A stretch of 64,000 nucleotides of DNA. Source: Cotesia glomerata (lineage: Eukaryota; Arthropoda; Insecta; Hymenoptera; Braconidae). The notes under the pieces are model-generated. The model ran no database searches and was not told the origin of the DNA. It saw only the letters and a program-made list of their open reading frames with translations. Made by a program: the position numbers and the translations under genes. Where the stretch lies: NCBI RefSeq assembly GCF_020080835.1, contig NC_058159.1, positions 13,765,101 through 13,829,100 on the forward strand, in the 5' to 3' direction. Below, piece by piece: positions 32,588-44,802 of the stretch. Within the stretch, counting starts at the first letter, position 1; each line of letters begins with the position of its first letter.

Positions 32588-35500
32588 ATGGCAACGTCTG
32601 AAAGTAATGAAAATAAATTTATACCATGAATAACAATTCGTTATAATTAGGAATTTTTGTTTTTGTATACGTTTTTAACCCCTAAAATGTGAGCCAGATG
32701 ATTGTTGACATTTTTTTTTCTAATCATTTTGGAATTAAAACATAATACTAAAGTTAGCTGACATTTTTAATTTTTTTTTAATAATTAAATTAGAACAAAA
32801 AAATATTTTTAAAAAATTGCTCTTACAGTTTTTAAAGTTTTTTACAGATTAAATTTTTTTTTTATTTTTTTGTAATTATTTTTTCAATTAAAACAAAATT
32901 CTAAAAATTTTTAGATTTCGGCTAATAAAACATCTTTCTAGGTTTAAGCTGTCACTTTCTTTAAATTGAATGAATTAAAATCGATGATTTAGAGTTTGTT
33001 TATTTTAAATGACACTGAAATTAGCAGGTATTAAAAATTCTTTTAATTTTTATGACAAATCAATTATAATAAAAAAAAAAAAAAATAAAACAAAACATTT
33101 TAAGAAATTCGCAGTTATAAATTTATTAAAATTTCTACATGTGAAATTTTTTTTACTTTAATTTAATTGTTATGAAAATCTTAAAAATTAATAGATGTCT
33201 GTTAAATTATAACAATTGGCAATTTTTTAATTTTTTTTGAAAAAAAAACTAGGTCTAAAAAATATATAAAAAAAACTGCATGTAAACTGCATTTACATTT
33301 TTTTTAAAGCTTTTAATGATTGAATTTATAAAGTGAACTTTTTTTTTGCTGTAATTTATGTGTTGAAAAAATTTTTAATTATCACGTCTCTCAATTTCAA
33401 TTTCATGTTAAATTTAGAATCATTCATTTCAAATTAAAAAAAAAAAAAAAAAAAACCAAAGAAATATTAAGTCAGAAAATGAAGTCAAGTACATACATAA
33501 AAAAAAAAAAACAAAACATGAATTATCTTTTGAAAAAATTGTCATCAATGTACTCTTCGATTTGCAAGATATCCCTGGTCACTCTTATTATTACTATTTG
33601 CTGATGTTGATTAGGAGACTATCGACGTTTTCGCCTACTTTTTGTCTAATCTACTATCTATTTTTTTTTTCAGATGATAAATGTCAAAAAACGGATGACA
33701 AAACAGAAGATGATGAACAAGAATCTCATCCTTCATCTAGTAAAGATGATGATCTTTCTGGAATCGAAAAAATGTCTAAGTATTTAATGTCCAAGCTGAC
33801 GCTTAGTGACACTGAAGAAAAAATGGGTGTAAAAGCGAAACAAATCTTACAGGAATTAACTATTCGTGGTATTGTTGATTTTATCAAAGAGAATAAGTGC
33901 CGTAATATAATAACAATATCTGGTGCCGGTATATCGACTTGTAAGTAAAAATTATTTTATTATGCCGATTGTTTATTAAGCGATACTAATTTTCATTTAC
34001 TTTATAATTTTCATATCTCATCTCGACATTAGTGCTAATAGATCACACTCTTAGATTTTTTGTGGCCCAATTCTTCTGAAATTTTACCCTTTTTTATTCT
34101 TAATAGTTAAGTAGGTATACAATTATTTTCAAATGAAAATATGATGGTATAACATTAGATATATACCATACCGAGCTTAAGGGGTTATATTGGTTAGAAT
34201 ATTGTCCTGAAGTTTCAAGTCGATCCGAGTAATAGTTTCGGAGATACGCTGTTTTATTGTCACTCAAGACTTTAAACGCGTTTTTCTCAAAACTGTGTTT
34301 TCAAAGACGGTCGTCAAGATTTCTCGAGAATTACTCAATCGATCTTGATGAAATTTTAGACAGATCTCCGAGATACAATTTACAAGGACTTGGACGAAAG
34401 ATTTTTTTTTTTTTTTTAATTGCAGCTGTTAAAAAAAAAATGCCGCGAAATTTTAACCAAATTTTTCATTATTTCGTAAAAACTTCTGCCAAAAATCCAA
34501 TTTTCATTTTTTTTTCTTCGTCAAAGTTCTAGTTTAAAATCTTAACTAAAGCACGTATTTTTTTTCACTTCAAATGATCCTGCTAGGAGTTCTGCTGTCA
34601 ACGCGGACGCATCTTTTTTCCAAGGGCTCGCCGGAAATGACGTCACAATGGCAGAGTTTTTAATACTTTTTTTCAAAAATATCAGTAATCCGTTATTAAA
34701 TATGTATCTTTAAGACAGTAAAAAGTTTGAACTAAATAATTTATTTTTTATATTAAAAAATAGTATATTACAGCCCTAGGGAAGTAAAATAAGAAATGTC
34801 TCATATCACAGGTAATTGTTGGCCGAGGCGAAGCCGAGGTCAACAAACATGTGATCTGAGGCTTTCTTATTTACTTCCCGAGGAGTTTATACTATTTTTT
34901 TCCCCGACGAAGGCGGAAAGCGGCAACTTCGTTTCGCACAGCGGGGCTAAAGTTGACGCTTTACGCCCGGAGGGGAAAAAAAATTGTTAAAAATAGGCCA
35001 TTTTTTCCCGGGGGAAACTCATGTAACCCCTTAAAAAATGAAAAGAATTTCTGACTTAATCTTAAAGAATGAAAATTCTGAAATTTACGGAATACGCTGA
35101 ATGCAACGCCGTCAATATCTTCAATTCCATCTATGTTTATGCAAATTTTTTTTTTTCTGAGTAACTGTTTTCACTTTAATTTGGAAGTGAATTGAATTTT
35201 TTCTCTGAACCTTTCTTGAATTATGATGTTGAAATTAACTGACATATGTTATTTTTTTGAATTTTTATAACAATTAAATTATTATGAAAAAATTTTAATG
35301 AAGAAATTCCACACTTACTAATTTAAACGAATTACAAGTGCAAATTTTTTTATTTTTTTTTTTTTTTCACATGATTGATTTGTAGTAAAAATAAAAAAAA
35401 TTGTAAGATGTCTGCTGATTTCAGGATTATCATTATTAATTTCATGTTTTTTTTTCATTTCATATACATGGTTAAAAAATATTAATTATTGATCTCTAAA

Positions 35501-38500
35501 ATTAATGTTACTTTCAAACATCTAGTTTTTTTTATAATTCCTTAGAGTATTTTTAATTGAAGTCATGATGTAAAAATAATTTCGTTAAAGTAATTACTAT
35601 AATTGAATTACATGTTAGATGAATTTCGAGTAATTGAAAAGAAAAAAAAATGTTATGTTCATTTAAAAATTTCTTTCCAGCTGCTGGAATACCTGATTTT
35701 CGTTCGCCCTCAAGTGGACTGTATTATAATTTACAAAAATATAATCTTCCATATCCTCAAGCAATATTTGAAATTGATTTTTTCAAGACAAATCCTGAAC
35801 CATTTTTTGTATTGGCGAAAGAGTTACTCCCAGAACACCTGAAACCTACATTAAGCCACTACTTTATTAAGCTGTTATCGGATAAAGGATTATTATTGCG
35901 ACACTATACTCAGAATATTGATACTTTAGAAAGAATTTCTGGGTTGCCTCCTGAAAAGTTGGTTGAAGCCCATGGGACATTCCATTCTGGGCGGTGTCTT
36001 GACTGCCGTGCCACTTATGATCTCTCATGGATGAAAAGTAATTTAAACAAACTTAAATAGGGTAAAGGCTCCAAATATTGACCGGTTTAGATAAAAAGAA
36101 CATAAATACATTATTTGTAGTTTTTTATAGTTTTAACTTACAAACTATAATACTTTTGTTTATAAAATACCTAACAATAAACATTAAATTGTAATAATTA
36201 ACGTTACAGCCGGTTGCTCCGACTATTGATCATTATGCACTAAATATTGATCGCCTATGTTCCAAATACTGAACAGTAATATCATACTTACTAGACTTAT
36301 AAATAAATTTTACTTTTAATCTATAATAGTTTCAATATTAGGTAATCTATTCACTGACAAATATGTTAATAATTTCAATATTGTTATTAGTTGTTCTATT
36401 GTAACGTCCACGTTTTCAAAATATAATTATCTAATTAGTCCCCGGCTCGAAATTTGCTCGTCGGAGTCCAGGGTCATAAACGGAGATTACATTATCAATA
36501 ACAAAATATAAACAAAACACTTCATTTTAAATAAATCAAAGAAAAAGGAAACCTCTTTATTGGCCTGATCATGTTAATAAACGATATAAACAATATAAGC
36601 AAATTAAACAATATAACCAATGCATTAGAACACTCTTTTCACACATATTCGCGGTTCAAAATCAAGAAACAATATAAGCAATATACACTAATACAATAGA
36701 AACTTTCTATCCAAACATACACGACGGTATTCACGGTTCAAACTAAAAAAAAAACGCGGTCTACAAAATACTAACTAGTTTCCCAGTAACACCCCCTTCC
36801 CCCTCAGGGCGACTAGCCATCATCCCTGGGGGGTCCTAAACTCTACCCTGAGAGCAAGTGGAGAGTATCCTCCTCGCTCCCACCTACACGGCTTATGATC
36901 ACCTACCGTAACTCAGCTGAAGGCTTCGGCACGGGGAGTAGCACTTTCATCCGGTCGGTTCACGATACTTACCTGGGTCTAGGTCAGACTCCAGGTAGAG
37001 TATCATTCTCTAGAATTACTTGGTGAAGAGTATTCGTCCGAGTAATTCTCCCGAGAAAGAATTGCCTTTCCGTGTCAAAATTTCGGACTTTATCATATTT
37101 AAAATTTTTACTTAAAGCGAACGAAATTGGAAATTTATCGCCATCTGTCTGGCGTCATCGAACGAGCATTTAAAAATAATTATTTATTATTTTAATCGTA
37201 ATTTCCTTCATTTTCTATCCATTCGTCTCGCCAAATTCTAAGTTTTTATTTTTGAAACTCAATTCTTTATTATTTTAATCGTAATTTCCTTCATTTTCTA
37301 TCCATTCGTTTCGTCAAATTCACAATTCTTTATTATTTTAATCGCAATTTCTTTTATTATATATCCATTCGTTGGTTTTCCATACTAAATTGTCCTCGGG
37401 ACTTATAAAATCTTTGCTTATCTAAATTATTTCTTACAAAATAATAATCGTCATTTCTTTCATTTTATATCCATTCATCGCTTTCCCATACTAAATCTTG
37501 TTCGGAACTTAGAATAATTTTCCCAGTCTTTTAATTTCTTTTACAATTAATTTATTTTGCTCGATTAATTCGCTCGGATTCATAATAATTTCTCACACGC
37601 TTAATTTCTTAATTTAATCATACCTTCGGTAACAATAATATAATATTATTAACTAAATAAATACAATAATTAAATAATAATCGCCGCACCAATAACAATA
37701 ATTGTTTCTATTAATTTTTAAGTAATTAATAAAAATAAACTAAAATACTCAAATACAAAAAGTAAAATCTGGGTCATACTACATTCTGATACAATATTAT
37801 CTTCAGTACTCATATTTAAATCAATGAACAAAGTCATACTAATATTAGGTACATCGATAATTTACAACACCAATTGTTGAACAGATTATTATTTCAATTG
37901 TTAAGCAATATGGTTTTTCTAACAAAAATTATTGATAATTAATCTTCGATACTCAATTGTTTTGACATATACTTAATTATTAATTATAAAGTATTTAATT
38001 TCATATAAATTGATCACAAATATCGCGTTACTAAAACCAAAAGGGCGTATCTAAAAATATACGCCCTTTTGGCTTTGCAGAACCAAAAGGGTGTATAAAA
38101 AAATTTTTTTTCTCCAATTAACTTGAGAATGTATAAAAGTAAAAATCTGGTTGAGAAACGAAAAAAAATTTTTTTGATTTTAAGAAAAAAAAATTTTAAA
38201 GCCAAAAGGGCGTATATGAAAAAATAGTCAAAGTAGCGTCTAAGAACTTCCCAACGTCGAGAAATGAAAAAACGATTTTTGAAAATTGAACTGAAAGTAC
38301 TATCACAGCCGAATTTTTTGAAATTGTCAATTTATGTTAAGGGAAGTTAAAAATTTAATTTTAATTTTTTTTTTTTAAATTAATTATTATTTAGACTCGG
38401 TTTTAACTGCTGTGGTCATATCGCCGACTTTAACAGTTGGGAGTGGTACGTTGGGATCTTTTTGGGTTGTGAAAATCTTAACCTACGCTGGTTTCTAAGA

Positions 38501-39524
38501 CCAGCTTGGAATTCGAACCCACGCTTGGCCGGTAAGTCAGTTATTTTAATTTTTTTCAGTAAATTTTCACAAGATACGGAAGATTGAAAATTTAAAGAAA
38601 TTGGGATGTGTTAGTGTTTTCAGTCTCACTTTCGAAAATCAATTTTTAGTTAGATATTTTTTTTTTTTATTATAACTACTGCATATATTTATGTGGATGC
38701 GCAAATTTTTATTTCAAGTATAATAAAAAATTAATAATTACGTACTGAATATAAAATTAAATTACTAGATTTTTTTAAATCAAATTGTCATGCTGCTTGG
38801 TCAATACTTGGTTCCTTTAGCCCATAATTAAAATGAAAAGTATAAGAAAAAATACTTTTTTCTAACAAATAACATTTGTCATTACAGAAAAACTTTATGA
38901 CGAAACCATACCAAAATGTGATAAATGTTTAGAAGGTGTTGTAAAACCAGATATAATTTTTTTTGGTGAAATGTTACCGGAGCGTTTCTATCATTCAATT
39001 AATAATGATTTCCCCAAAGCGGATTTACTTATTATCATGGGATCGAGTTTAGTTGTACAACCATTTGCATCGTTAATTGATAAGTAAGTGAATAATAATT
39101 AAAATTCGCAACGCAATGATTTATAATGGGGGTATAGAAACATTAAGCTTTGAAAGTTTTTACATTTTTACTTAAATTAAAATTTTTTAGAGTAAAATCA
39201 ACATGCCCACGTTTGCTTATTAATAAAGAGAAAGTTAGTGTACAAGATAGACTATCTCGGTTTTTTGGTTTGAACCATGGATTTGTTTTTGATCCCAAGA
39301 GTTCAGAATGTGCTCGAGACGTTGCTTGGATTGGAGATTGTGATACGGGCTGCAAATTATTGGCTGAGGAACTTGGCTGGAATGTGAATATAATCAGATA
39401 TTTTATTAAAATATCTTATTTTCTGTTGACTAATAGAAGTTTCGAATTTTAGGAAGAATTAGAAAAACTCATGGAAAATGATCATCGACGGATAGACGCA
39501 GAGAAATCGGAAGAATCGAAATAA
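32588..39524 (+). CDS. SIRT2: NAD-dependent protein deacetylase sirtuin-2
   Basis: Six coding exons: 32588-32603, 33674-33940, 35681-36037, 38888-39083, 39191-39383 and 39453-39524. All splice sites are GT-AG and in phase, giving 366 residues, close to Drosophila Sirt2. The enzyme removes acetyl groups from lysines of tubulin, histones and other proteins using NAD. The NAD-binding GAGISTSAGIPDFRS spans the exon 2/3 junction. TQNIDTLER and the catalytic HG in EAHGTFHSG are in exon 3. The zinc site uses CLDC (exon 3) and CDKC (exon 4). KPDIIFFGE, MGSSLVVQPFASL and RLLINKE follow. Exon 1 is tiny (MATSE plus one base), and its donor AAA|GTAATG fits the phase of exon 2. The acidic N-terminal extension is poorly conserved, as usual for SIRT2. 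Introns 2 and 3 carry transposon sequence. Confidence 0.95.
34181..35030. mobile_element. 850 bp TTAA-flanked (Kolobok-like) MITE in SIRT2 intron 2
   Basis: Ends GGGGTTATAT and ATGTAACCCC are inverted repeats with TTAA directly outside on both sides (34177-34180 and 35031-35034). A G-rich terminus next to TTAA fits Kolobok elements. The interior holds GC-rich stretches (34810-34980) but no convincing transposase. Confidence 0.75.
36398..37100. other. GC-richer repeat-like block in SIRT2 intron 3, possible LTR
   Basis: TGTAACGTCCACG at 36401 looks like an LTR start. The block holds a C-rich segment (CCCCCTTCCCCCTCAGGG at 36787-36804) and a short inverted pair around CTGGGTCTAGG / GACTCCAGG (36970-36995). 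A matching 3' end and target duplication were not found, so its identity is uncertain. Confidence 0.3.
37175..37480. repeat. ~62-80 bp tandem repeat in SIRT2 intron 3
   Basis: The phrase TTATTTTAATCGTAATTTCC plus TTCATTTTCTATCCATTCGT occurs near 37187, 37269 and 37331, with a shortened variant near 37445. The copies are close to identical, so the expansion is young. Confidence 0.8.
38034..38073. repeat. Perfect short hairpin in SIRT2 intron 3
   Basis: CCAAAAGGGCGTAT and ATACGCCCTTTTGG pair perfectly around a ~6 bp loop. Further direct copies of the arm sit near 38083 (one mismatch) and 38202. No transposon could be assigned. Confidence 0.75.
38488..38545 (-). other. tRNA T-arm / B-box-like sequence (SINE remnant)
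   Basis: On the minus strand GTGGGTTCGAATTCC reads as a B box within a T-arm-like sequence, next to an inverted pair CTGGTTTCTAAGACCAG. This suggests a degraded tRNA-derived SINE in intron 3; an A box is not clear. Confidence 0.35.
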
Positions 39525-40522
39525 TTTACTGCGAATCATTGTATTTGAGTTTTTCTTAAAAATATTCAATATAATATATAATTACCTTATTACGAATTAC
39601 TTAATATTTATATTTTTCTAGAGAGTATAGCATGTTTTTAAACTAACTCTTAATCAATAGTTGATAAATATATTAAGTAGTAGAATTAATTGAAAGTACT
39701 GTCAATCCATTTTTTATAAAAAATAGATAATTAAAAATGGTAAGTAGTTTGAACTTGTGCGAAAAATTACATGAGCTAATTTCTTTCAATGTTCTTGTTA
39801 CAATTTTTTTTTTTAGAATATTTCAACTATATTTTCTTCTTTAAGAGGTCATTCTGGTTCCGGCAATCAAAAAAAAGACAATACTCATAATTTTTTTATA
39901 CAGAAACTATTATAGATATTAATACAAAATTTATTCAGCTTAACAAATACACTCTTGAATAACACTAAACATTTCTAAATTTATTTTTTTTTTATATTTT
40001 TTATATGAATAAACAACGAGTGAACGGAGCTCCTCCAAAAGTTGGCATGTCGCTATCGTACATGATCCACAGATTCGGTAGAATCTGGCGCCAAGGTCCG
40101 TTCAAAAATCCCGTTGTAAACGGAGCGCCAGACTACCGACTGTGTTTACTGTAAGCAGAACGGTATTTCGAGGTTGCAAAATTTTATTTAATTATATGGT
40201 TCTCCTTTTTCCAAAATGATATATTATAAAAGTAATTTATACTTTATTTTACTGATATTAATTAATTATAATCAATTATAACACTTAATTCACTTAAAAT
40301 TATTAAATTTTACCAGCACAAACTATAGTAAGCCCAGAAATTTCGATCCTGACTTTTTTTCGATGGGGAATGGTGACCGCCACAGACTAGATAAAATGAA
40401 TATGTGTAGTAATCCTTCCTATAGACACGCAACTACAGTAAAAAAAAGTGATTCATAGCTTGCATCTATGGCCGCCAGGGTGCACTGGAATTATTTCTAC
40501 ATAAACTGTAGCTTCAACGAGA
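39525..40522. other. SIRT2 3' region and intergenic DNA
   Basis: The first few hundred bases are the likely SIRT2 3' UTR. A GC-richer patch at 40020-40165 has related pieces GGAGCTCC, GGTCCGTTC and GGAGCGCC. On the minus strand it opens a short frame (NGPWRQILPNLWIMYDSDMP). This might be a small exon or a repeat; I cannot recognise it. Confidence 0.35.
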
Positions 40523-42606
40523 TAGCTCACTAAAGTTAGCACCCCAGAGTTTTTTTTTTTAATTTTTGAACTTTTTTTTTATCACATCGTTAGTTCGTCG
40601 TTTGTTCTTTATTGTTTACTATCAACATTTGTTAGTTCTCCATTTATTTATTTTCAAAAAAATTTATTAATAATGTATCTTTAAGTTAGCCCCCCTATTG
40701 CATTTTTCAATATTTTGGTAGCAATACAAGTCATTAAACCTCTGTTTTTGATTTTTTATGTATATAAAACATTTGTTCCTACTTTACATTGTTTATTTGT
40801 TGTTTAATTAACATTTTTAATTAGCTGAATATTTTGTTATGATCTGATCCGATGTTTAGTAAGTTTTTACTGCTGTAGATGTCTCAATATTATAGTTAGA
40901 TTCGGCTCAGATCGGCGGGCTCTTTAAAATTCGCTAAAGAATACGAAAGTATTCCTGTTACGGACTTTCGTGAATAATAATTAATATTATTATTAATTTA
41001 TACTAGTTAGGATGAGGATTTGGCATTCGGTATTATGAATGATGAGATTTTATATGCAAGTTATATAGGATATATTGTAAGATGTTTCATATACAGGAGT
41101 TACTTGCTTACCGCTATATCTTAATTTTCCTAAGTTTTACATCGAGTTAATAACTTATTTTAGAGGGGAGATTTTAGCTTTAGGGTTGGATTTATTATAA
41201 GAATGATTTCTAATTGGTCGATTTCTTCAAGAGTGGGACTCAAAAGTAAAAGTGATGCCTTCGCTTAATTTTCTCTCGGAAAAGTGAAACTAACCATGTG
41301 TTTAACACATGGCGTCGTAGTCGTTGCCTGGTTAGAAGAAAAGCCATAAAAAAAAAGGGAATATTTAGTTTAGCCTAGGATAATAAAGTCCTTTATTCAA
41401 AGTCGTAAATTGTAGTATTTTGCTAGAGTCTCTAAGAAACAAAGATGTATTTGTTATTTAAGATTTTAGTTTCTCCTTTTTATAGCTTTTCTCGAGATAT
41501 TATATTTTATTTTCCTCTCGAGTGACCATTCTATATTTAAGTATTCCATATGTTTTATTTTCTTTGTTACGATGTTCTTAATATTATTCTTATCATTTTT
41601 CTACAAATAATTATTCTTATAATTATATTATTAATCAATTATTTGTCTGATTTGAATTTAAATAAACCGCTAATTTATATCCTATGTAGATAGCGGCATG
41701 TGCTGCTACATCACAATTTGTATTCTAAATATTCGCACTGCGCAAGCGTCAACTTTACGTTTAGACTTTTAGCACGGTCTTCTGAAAATTATAGTGACAA
41801 GCACATTTCATATGTAAAAAATTTAAAAATCTACAAGTGTAATTTTTTAGTAATCACTTTTTAGTTAATTTAAATAATTAAAAAAAAATTGTTAGACGTC
41901 AGCCAATATCAATATCATTAAGTAAATAAATAAATAACTAATAAATATCCATTTCATTTTAAATTTCTTAAAAAATATAGAAACAATTTTTAATCAATGC
42001 ATGTATATTTTTTTTTAATACTCATCAATTCTATTTCCATGAATACTACGAACTATTATCAAAATAAAAAAGAAATAACAAATAACAAAAATTTTAATAC
42101 TTTATTAAAATGAAACTTATTATAAAATTATTAAAAACTACACGTTGCCTTTTTGTCTTGTGATTTCTATAATTAAAATTACAAGAATAATACACTCACT
42201 CTAATCACTGTGCTTGTCACTATAATTTTCAAAAGACCGCGCTAAAAGTCTAAACGTAAAGTTGACGCATGCGCAGTGCGAATATTTAGACTATAAATAT
42301 TCAGCTAACTAAAAATGTTAATTAAACAAAAAATAAACAATTTGAAGTTGGAACAGACGTTTTTTATACATGAACAATCATAAACAGAGGTTTATTGACC
42401 CGCATTGCAAATAAAATATTAAAAAATGCGATAGGGGGGCTAGATAAAGACACATTTTTAATAAATTTTTTTTTAAATAAATAAATCGAGAACAAACAAA
42501 TGTTTATAGTGAATAATAAAGAACAAACGATGAACTAACAATGTAATAAAAATAAAGTTCAAAAATTAAAAAAAAAAAATTCTGGGGGGCTAACTTTAGT
42601 GAGCTA
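40523..42606. mobile_element. DNA element with ~310 bp terminal inverted repeats
   Basis: Arms 40523-40835 and 42296-42606 pair from TAGCTCACTAAAGTTAGC inward through CGTTTGTTCTTTATTGTT and TTAATTAACATTTTTA. Flanks GCTTCAACGAGA and GCTTCAAGAGGA are similar but not identical, so the duplication is uncertain. Long arms with a 9-12 bp duplication would suggest a Mutator-like element. No transposase is found. The interior (40836-41727) has LTR-like features, such as AATAAAGTCC and a CTGCTACA end, but is unassigned. Confidence 0.75.
41728..42286. mobile_element. Nested 559 bp MITE, TA-flanked
   Basis: Arms 41728-41804 and 42209-42286 are inverted repeats starting AATATTCGCACTGCGC and running through CAACTTTACGTTTAGACTTT to TGACAAGCACA. 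TA is present on each side, consistent with Tc1/mariner-type insertion, though a 2 bp match is weak. It lies inside the 40523-42606 element and is GC-richer than its host. Confidence 0.75.
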
Positions 42607-43491
42607 GCTTCAAGAGGATAGTTTGCTATGAAAAATACAGCCTTTGCAAGATTTAAGTTGGTAACGTAGAAAAGTGAAGTAAAATCTTAGAGAGACTCTC
42701 ACATATGTTAATAGAATAAAGTGTCGTTACTGTAATTATTTTGTTATTTATTGACTTTTTAATTCGAGTAGAACAGTGTTACATTTGGATGATAAACTTT
42801 TTAAATGACAAAAAATATCAAAATATTTTTTTTCAATGATACTAAAATATTTATTTTGATGATTGTTGCCTGTAGGTGGCATCACGGGCTAATTGAGCGG
42901 AAGGTTGAAACGACGATATTCCTTACATAGTACGTATAGTAATTATGAGTTTGATGACTTGTGTTACAGTGGAAGCAGTTCAAAGTTATCCAGGTTTTCT
43001 TTCTCGCTCTTGTTACCGTTTTATAAGAAATTGAGATAAAACTGCGGTAACTTTTAACAGCATCCACTGTATTTACTAACAACAATATGACGACAGCAAT
43101 AAACAACAAAAAAATAATAATTATTATAACGAAGATAATATTAACTATGACATTAAAGATAATACTGAAAATAATCATAGTGATAAAAATAAATTGAAAA
43201 TAAAAATAATTGTGATAATAACATTTATCACCATTATTGTTATTATTATTTTTTTCAAATTATTTAGCGTTGATGTATTAAATTCAAATTTATAACCATC
43301 TCAATTACAAAAAATTAAAAAAATTATGTGAAATTAAATTCTTCCAATTGATAATTCAATTTATCAATATTAAATTCCAAACAGTACGAAAAATAAAACT
43401 CCAATTTATTAATATTACAATTTTATGAACATATATTTTCCGCGGGAAAAGTACAAATTTTGAATTAAAAACTTTTTCAATTACAAAAAAT
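42607..43491. other. Non-coding, low complexity
   Basis: No gene is seen. From 43080 to 43260 the sequence is an ATAATAA-rich run with no stable period; open frames here are low complexity. The gypsy-derived frame begins to be recognisable only at about 43500, so the element's 5' truncation lies in or near this stretch. Confidence 0.4.
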
Positions 43492-44051
43492 GTGAAAATT
43501 CCTTCTCTAATTCCAAATCTGGAATTTTGGAATCAAAATTATATCCTCCATCTAATCGTACAGAACACTAAAAACGAACGCCCTAAAATTGACACCGTTG
43601 AAAACTGTATATCGGCATTAAAAATCGTAATGGAACAATTAGATATAAAAACTGCAAGTCTCTCAAAGGGTAAGGACGAATACTCTTGCAACTTTTGGGC
43701 ATTAATCGAAAATAACTTACGGGATAAATTCGCGAATGAAAATTACGAATTTACGATCTAGGGATGGAAACATAAGCTGAAGGATCGATTCTCGATTCCG
43801 ATTCTTTTTTCAGAAATTTCGATTCTCAGATTCGATTAATCAATTTCAAGAATCGATTCTTTTAAATAATCGATTCTGGGTAAAATTTTTTTTTCAATTA
43901 AAATTTCATAAATTTTTTTAATTTTAAAAAATAAAACTAGCATAATAAGGTAAAAGGTACAATAAAATTCAAATTTAAAAAATATTATTACATTTTATTA
44001 AAAAAGTAACATTTGAAAACAATAAAGTTAGTATTTTACTCAAATAGTTAA

Positions 44052-44516
44052 TTAAATATTATTATGATAACCACGAATTTGTAAGATAGATTTTAAGATA
44101 ACCAACATATTCAAATGATTGGGTGATAATGTACTTCTGAGCTGATTTGCAATCAACCCTGAGTGTGAAAATAAGCGTTCACACGGTGTTGATGTTGCAA
44201 CCACACTTAAGTATTTTATAGCTACAGTCGACAAATAAGGGTAATCAGATTCGAGCGATTTCCAAGTTACAATCAGGTTAGGATTAGTTTTCCAGTCTAC
44301 TGTAGATCGATTAATAAACTGCATAAGTTCGATAGGCAGACCGCCTGCTTCATCTGCTTCATCACTGTCAGCGACTTGAATGTTGTGTTGCACAGCGTCG
44401 TCTAAAAAATCCCACAGATCATTACTACCTGAAGATGGTTGATGATCTGTAAGATTATTTTCGCAGGTAATCACAAGAGTTTTCGATGACTTAATTTCTT
44501 TTTTCAAAATTTCACC
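44052..44516 (-). pseudogene. hAT transposase C-terminal exon (dimerisation domain)
   Basis: About 150 residues containing the hAT family C-terminal dimerisation signature: SDYPYLSTVAIKYLSVVATS then TPCERLFSHSGLI..QLRSTLSPNHLNMLVIL. A plausible acceptor (TGTATAG|GTGAAATT) precedes the frame, so this was the last exon of a spliced gene. The zinc-finger and catalytic exons are absent from the element. An acidic patch (ADSDEADEAGG) precedes the conserved block. Inactive by deletion. Confidence 0.9.
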
Positions 44517-44802
44517 TATACAGACAAGATTTCAATACCATATTAAAATCATATACAAATGAAAATAAAAATTTTCTCAAATATTTGAATTGAACGCAAT
44601 CCGATTGAATGCGAACGCACAGAGAGCGCTAAATTTAAAATATTTTCATAATGAAATATAAAATTACTTTGGGCCATTTTTTATTTAATATATGGGGATC
44701 CGTTTTTGTCAAACTCGGCCCAGGGGGCAGCAGCATAGATCATTTTTTGTCGCGCAAATATTTGAAGTTAATAATAGTGACTGTTATGTGCTTACAAAAA
44801 AA

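Noticed and set aside
42882..43178. Hydrophobic 98-residue minus-strand frame resembling a membrane protein
   Set aside because: It is low-complexity ATAATAA sequence giving Ile/Val/Phe runs; no start context or homologue is apparent.
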